Assembly: GCA_035529155.1 (NCBI GenBank)
Contig: DATKXF010000155.1
Coordinates: 1 to 6,200, forward strand
Reading direction: 5' to 3'
DNA length: 6,200 nucleotides
Source of the DNA: JAAEEP01 sp035529155
Lineage (GTDB): Archaea; Thermoplasmatota; Thermoplasmata; Methanomassiliicoccales; JAAEEP01
The translations under genes were made by a program, and so were the position numbers. The notes under the pieces were generated by a model. It saw only the letters and a list, made by a program, of their open reading frames with translations, had not been told where the DNA came from and did not search any database. Shown piece by piece: positions 5,973 through 6,200 of the stretch; the first letter of the stretch is position 1; each line of letters begins with the position of its first letter.

Positions 5973-5984
5973 GATTCGGGAATC
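5973..5984. repeat. Palindrome abutting the UbiD-family start codon
   Basis: GATTCGGGAATC is a perfect five-base inverted repeat with a two-base spacer. It is nested within a wider GAGGGA (5969-5974) / TCCCTC (5988-5993) pair. It sits between the TATA-like box and the expected transcription start, where archaeal repressors commonly bind. It does not resemble the DtxR-like sites at 1259-1298. Its role as an operator is speculative. Confidence 0.4.
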
Positions 5985-6200
5985 ATGTCCCTCAGGGCTG
6001 CCATCACCGGATCAGAGGAGACGATCACGATTGAAAAAGAGGTCTCGGTCGACCTGGAAGCGACCCGGATCATGCTCGAACACCCAAAGAGCCCCGTGCA
6101 CTTTCTCAATCTCAACGGCAAAGAGGCCATTGCCAACCTCTGGACCGACAGGACGAGGATCGCTAAGGCACTGGGTATGCAGCCCGGAGAGATTCTTGGA
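5985..6200 (+). CDS. UbiD-family decarboxylase, N-terminal fragment
   Basis: An open frame from ATG 5985 runs off the right edge with 72 codons visible. The sequence resembles the N-terminus of UbiD-family (prenylated-FMN-dependent) decarboxylases. An acidic stretch (EKEVSVDLEATRIM, 17-30) is followed by PVHFLNLNGKEAI (37-49) and NLWTDRTRIAKALG (51-64). These correspond to the family pattern PV.FE.V.G..., then GNLFG.RER.A.ALG. In archaea a UbiD homologue decarboxylates trans-anhydromevalonate 5-phosphate in the modified mevalonate pathway to isoprenoids; others act on aromatic acids. Which applies cannot be decided, because the cofactor- and substrate-binding residues lie beyond the window. 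The start is supported by a TATA-like box 28 bases upstream. A GATTC-GG-GAATC palindrome immediately precedes the ATG. Confidence 0.75.
   Translation, partial: MSLRAAITGSEETITIEKEVSVDLEATRIMLEHPKSPVHFLNLNGKEAIANLWTDRTRIAKALGMQPGEILG

Noticed and set aside
5954..6136. Minus-strand open frame of 60 codons at the right edge
   Set aside because: It is antisense to the UbiD-like N-terminus, which has family motifs and a properly placed TATA-like box.

Overview
This 6.2 kb window reads as a piece of an archaeal chromosome, probably euryarchaeal and possibly from the Thermoplasmata side, though the lineage is only a guess. The evidence is an archaeal-type glutamyl-tRNA synthetase, AT-rich TATA-like boxes placed about 27 bases before start codons (typical of leaderless mRNAs), GGTGA-type ribosome-binding sites, and heavy AGG/AGA arginine codon use. 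Coding density is very high, and there are no RNA genes, insertion sequences or CRISPR arrays.

Layout from left to right. Bases 1-206 hold the C-terminal end of cysteinyl-tRNA synthetase (+). It overlaps a radical SAM enzyme of unknown function (191-1231, +) that has a C-terminal cysteine cluster. A 75-base intergenic region (1232-1306) contains a TATA-like box flanked by two DtxR-type palindromes. It drives a two-gene metal-transport operon (+): a DtxR/MntR-family repressor whose C-terminus is a FeoA domain (1307-1966), then the ferrous-iron transporter FeoB (1972-3882). FeoB ends one base from the end of the convergent glutamyl-tRNA synthetase gene (3884-5569, -). Upstream of gltX on the same strand is a small two-helix membrane protein of unknown function (5668-5874, -). 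A 110-base divergent promoter region separates it from the start of a UbiD-family decarboxylase (5985 to the window edge, +).

The coherent system here is iron or manganese homeostasis. The repressor probably senses a divalent metal, binds its own promoter at the two palindromes, and so controls FeoB. Its FeoA domain may also act as the FeoA partner, since no separate feoA gene is present in the window. The repressor's metal ligands look like a mixture of the Mn-type (MntR) and Fe-type (DtxR/IdeR) sets. It also has an extra four-cysteine cluster in the linker before the FeoA domain, which is the most unusual feature of the window. The remaining genes are translation and intermediary-metabolism housekeeping genes, plus one unassigned radical SAM enzyme and one unassigned small membrane protein.
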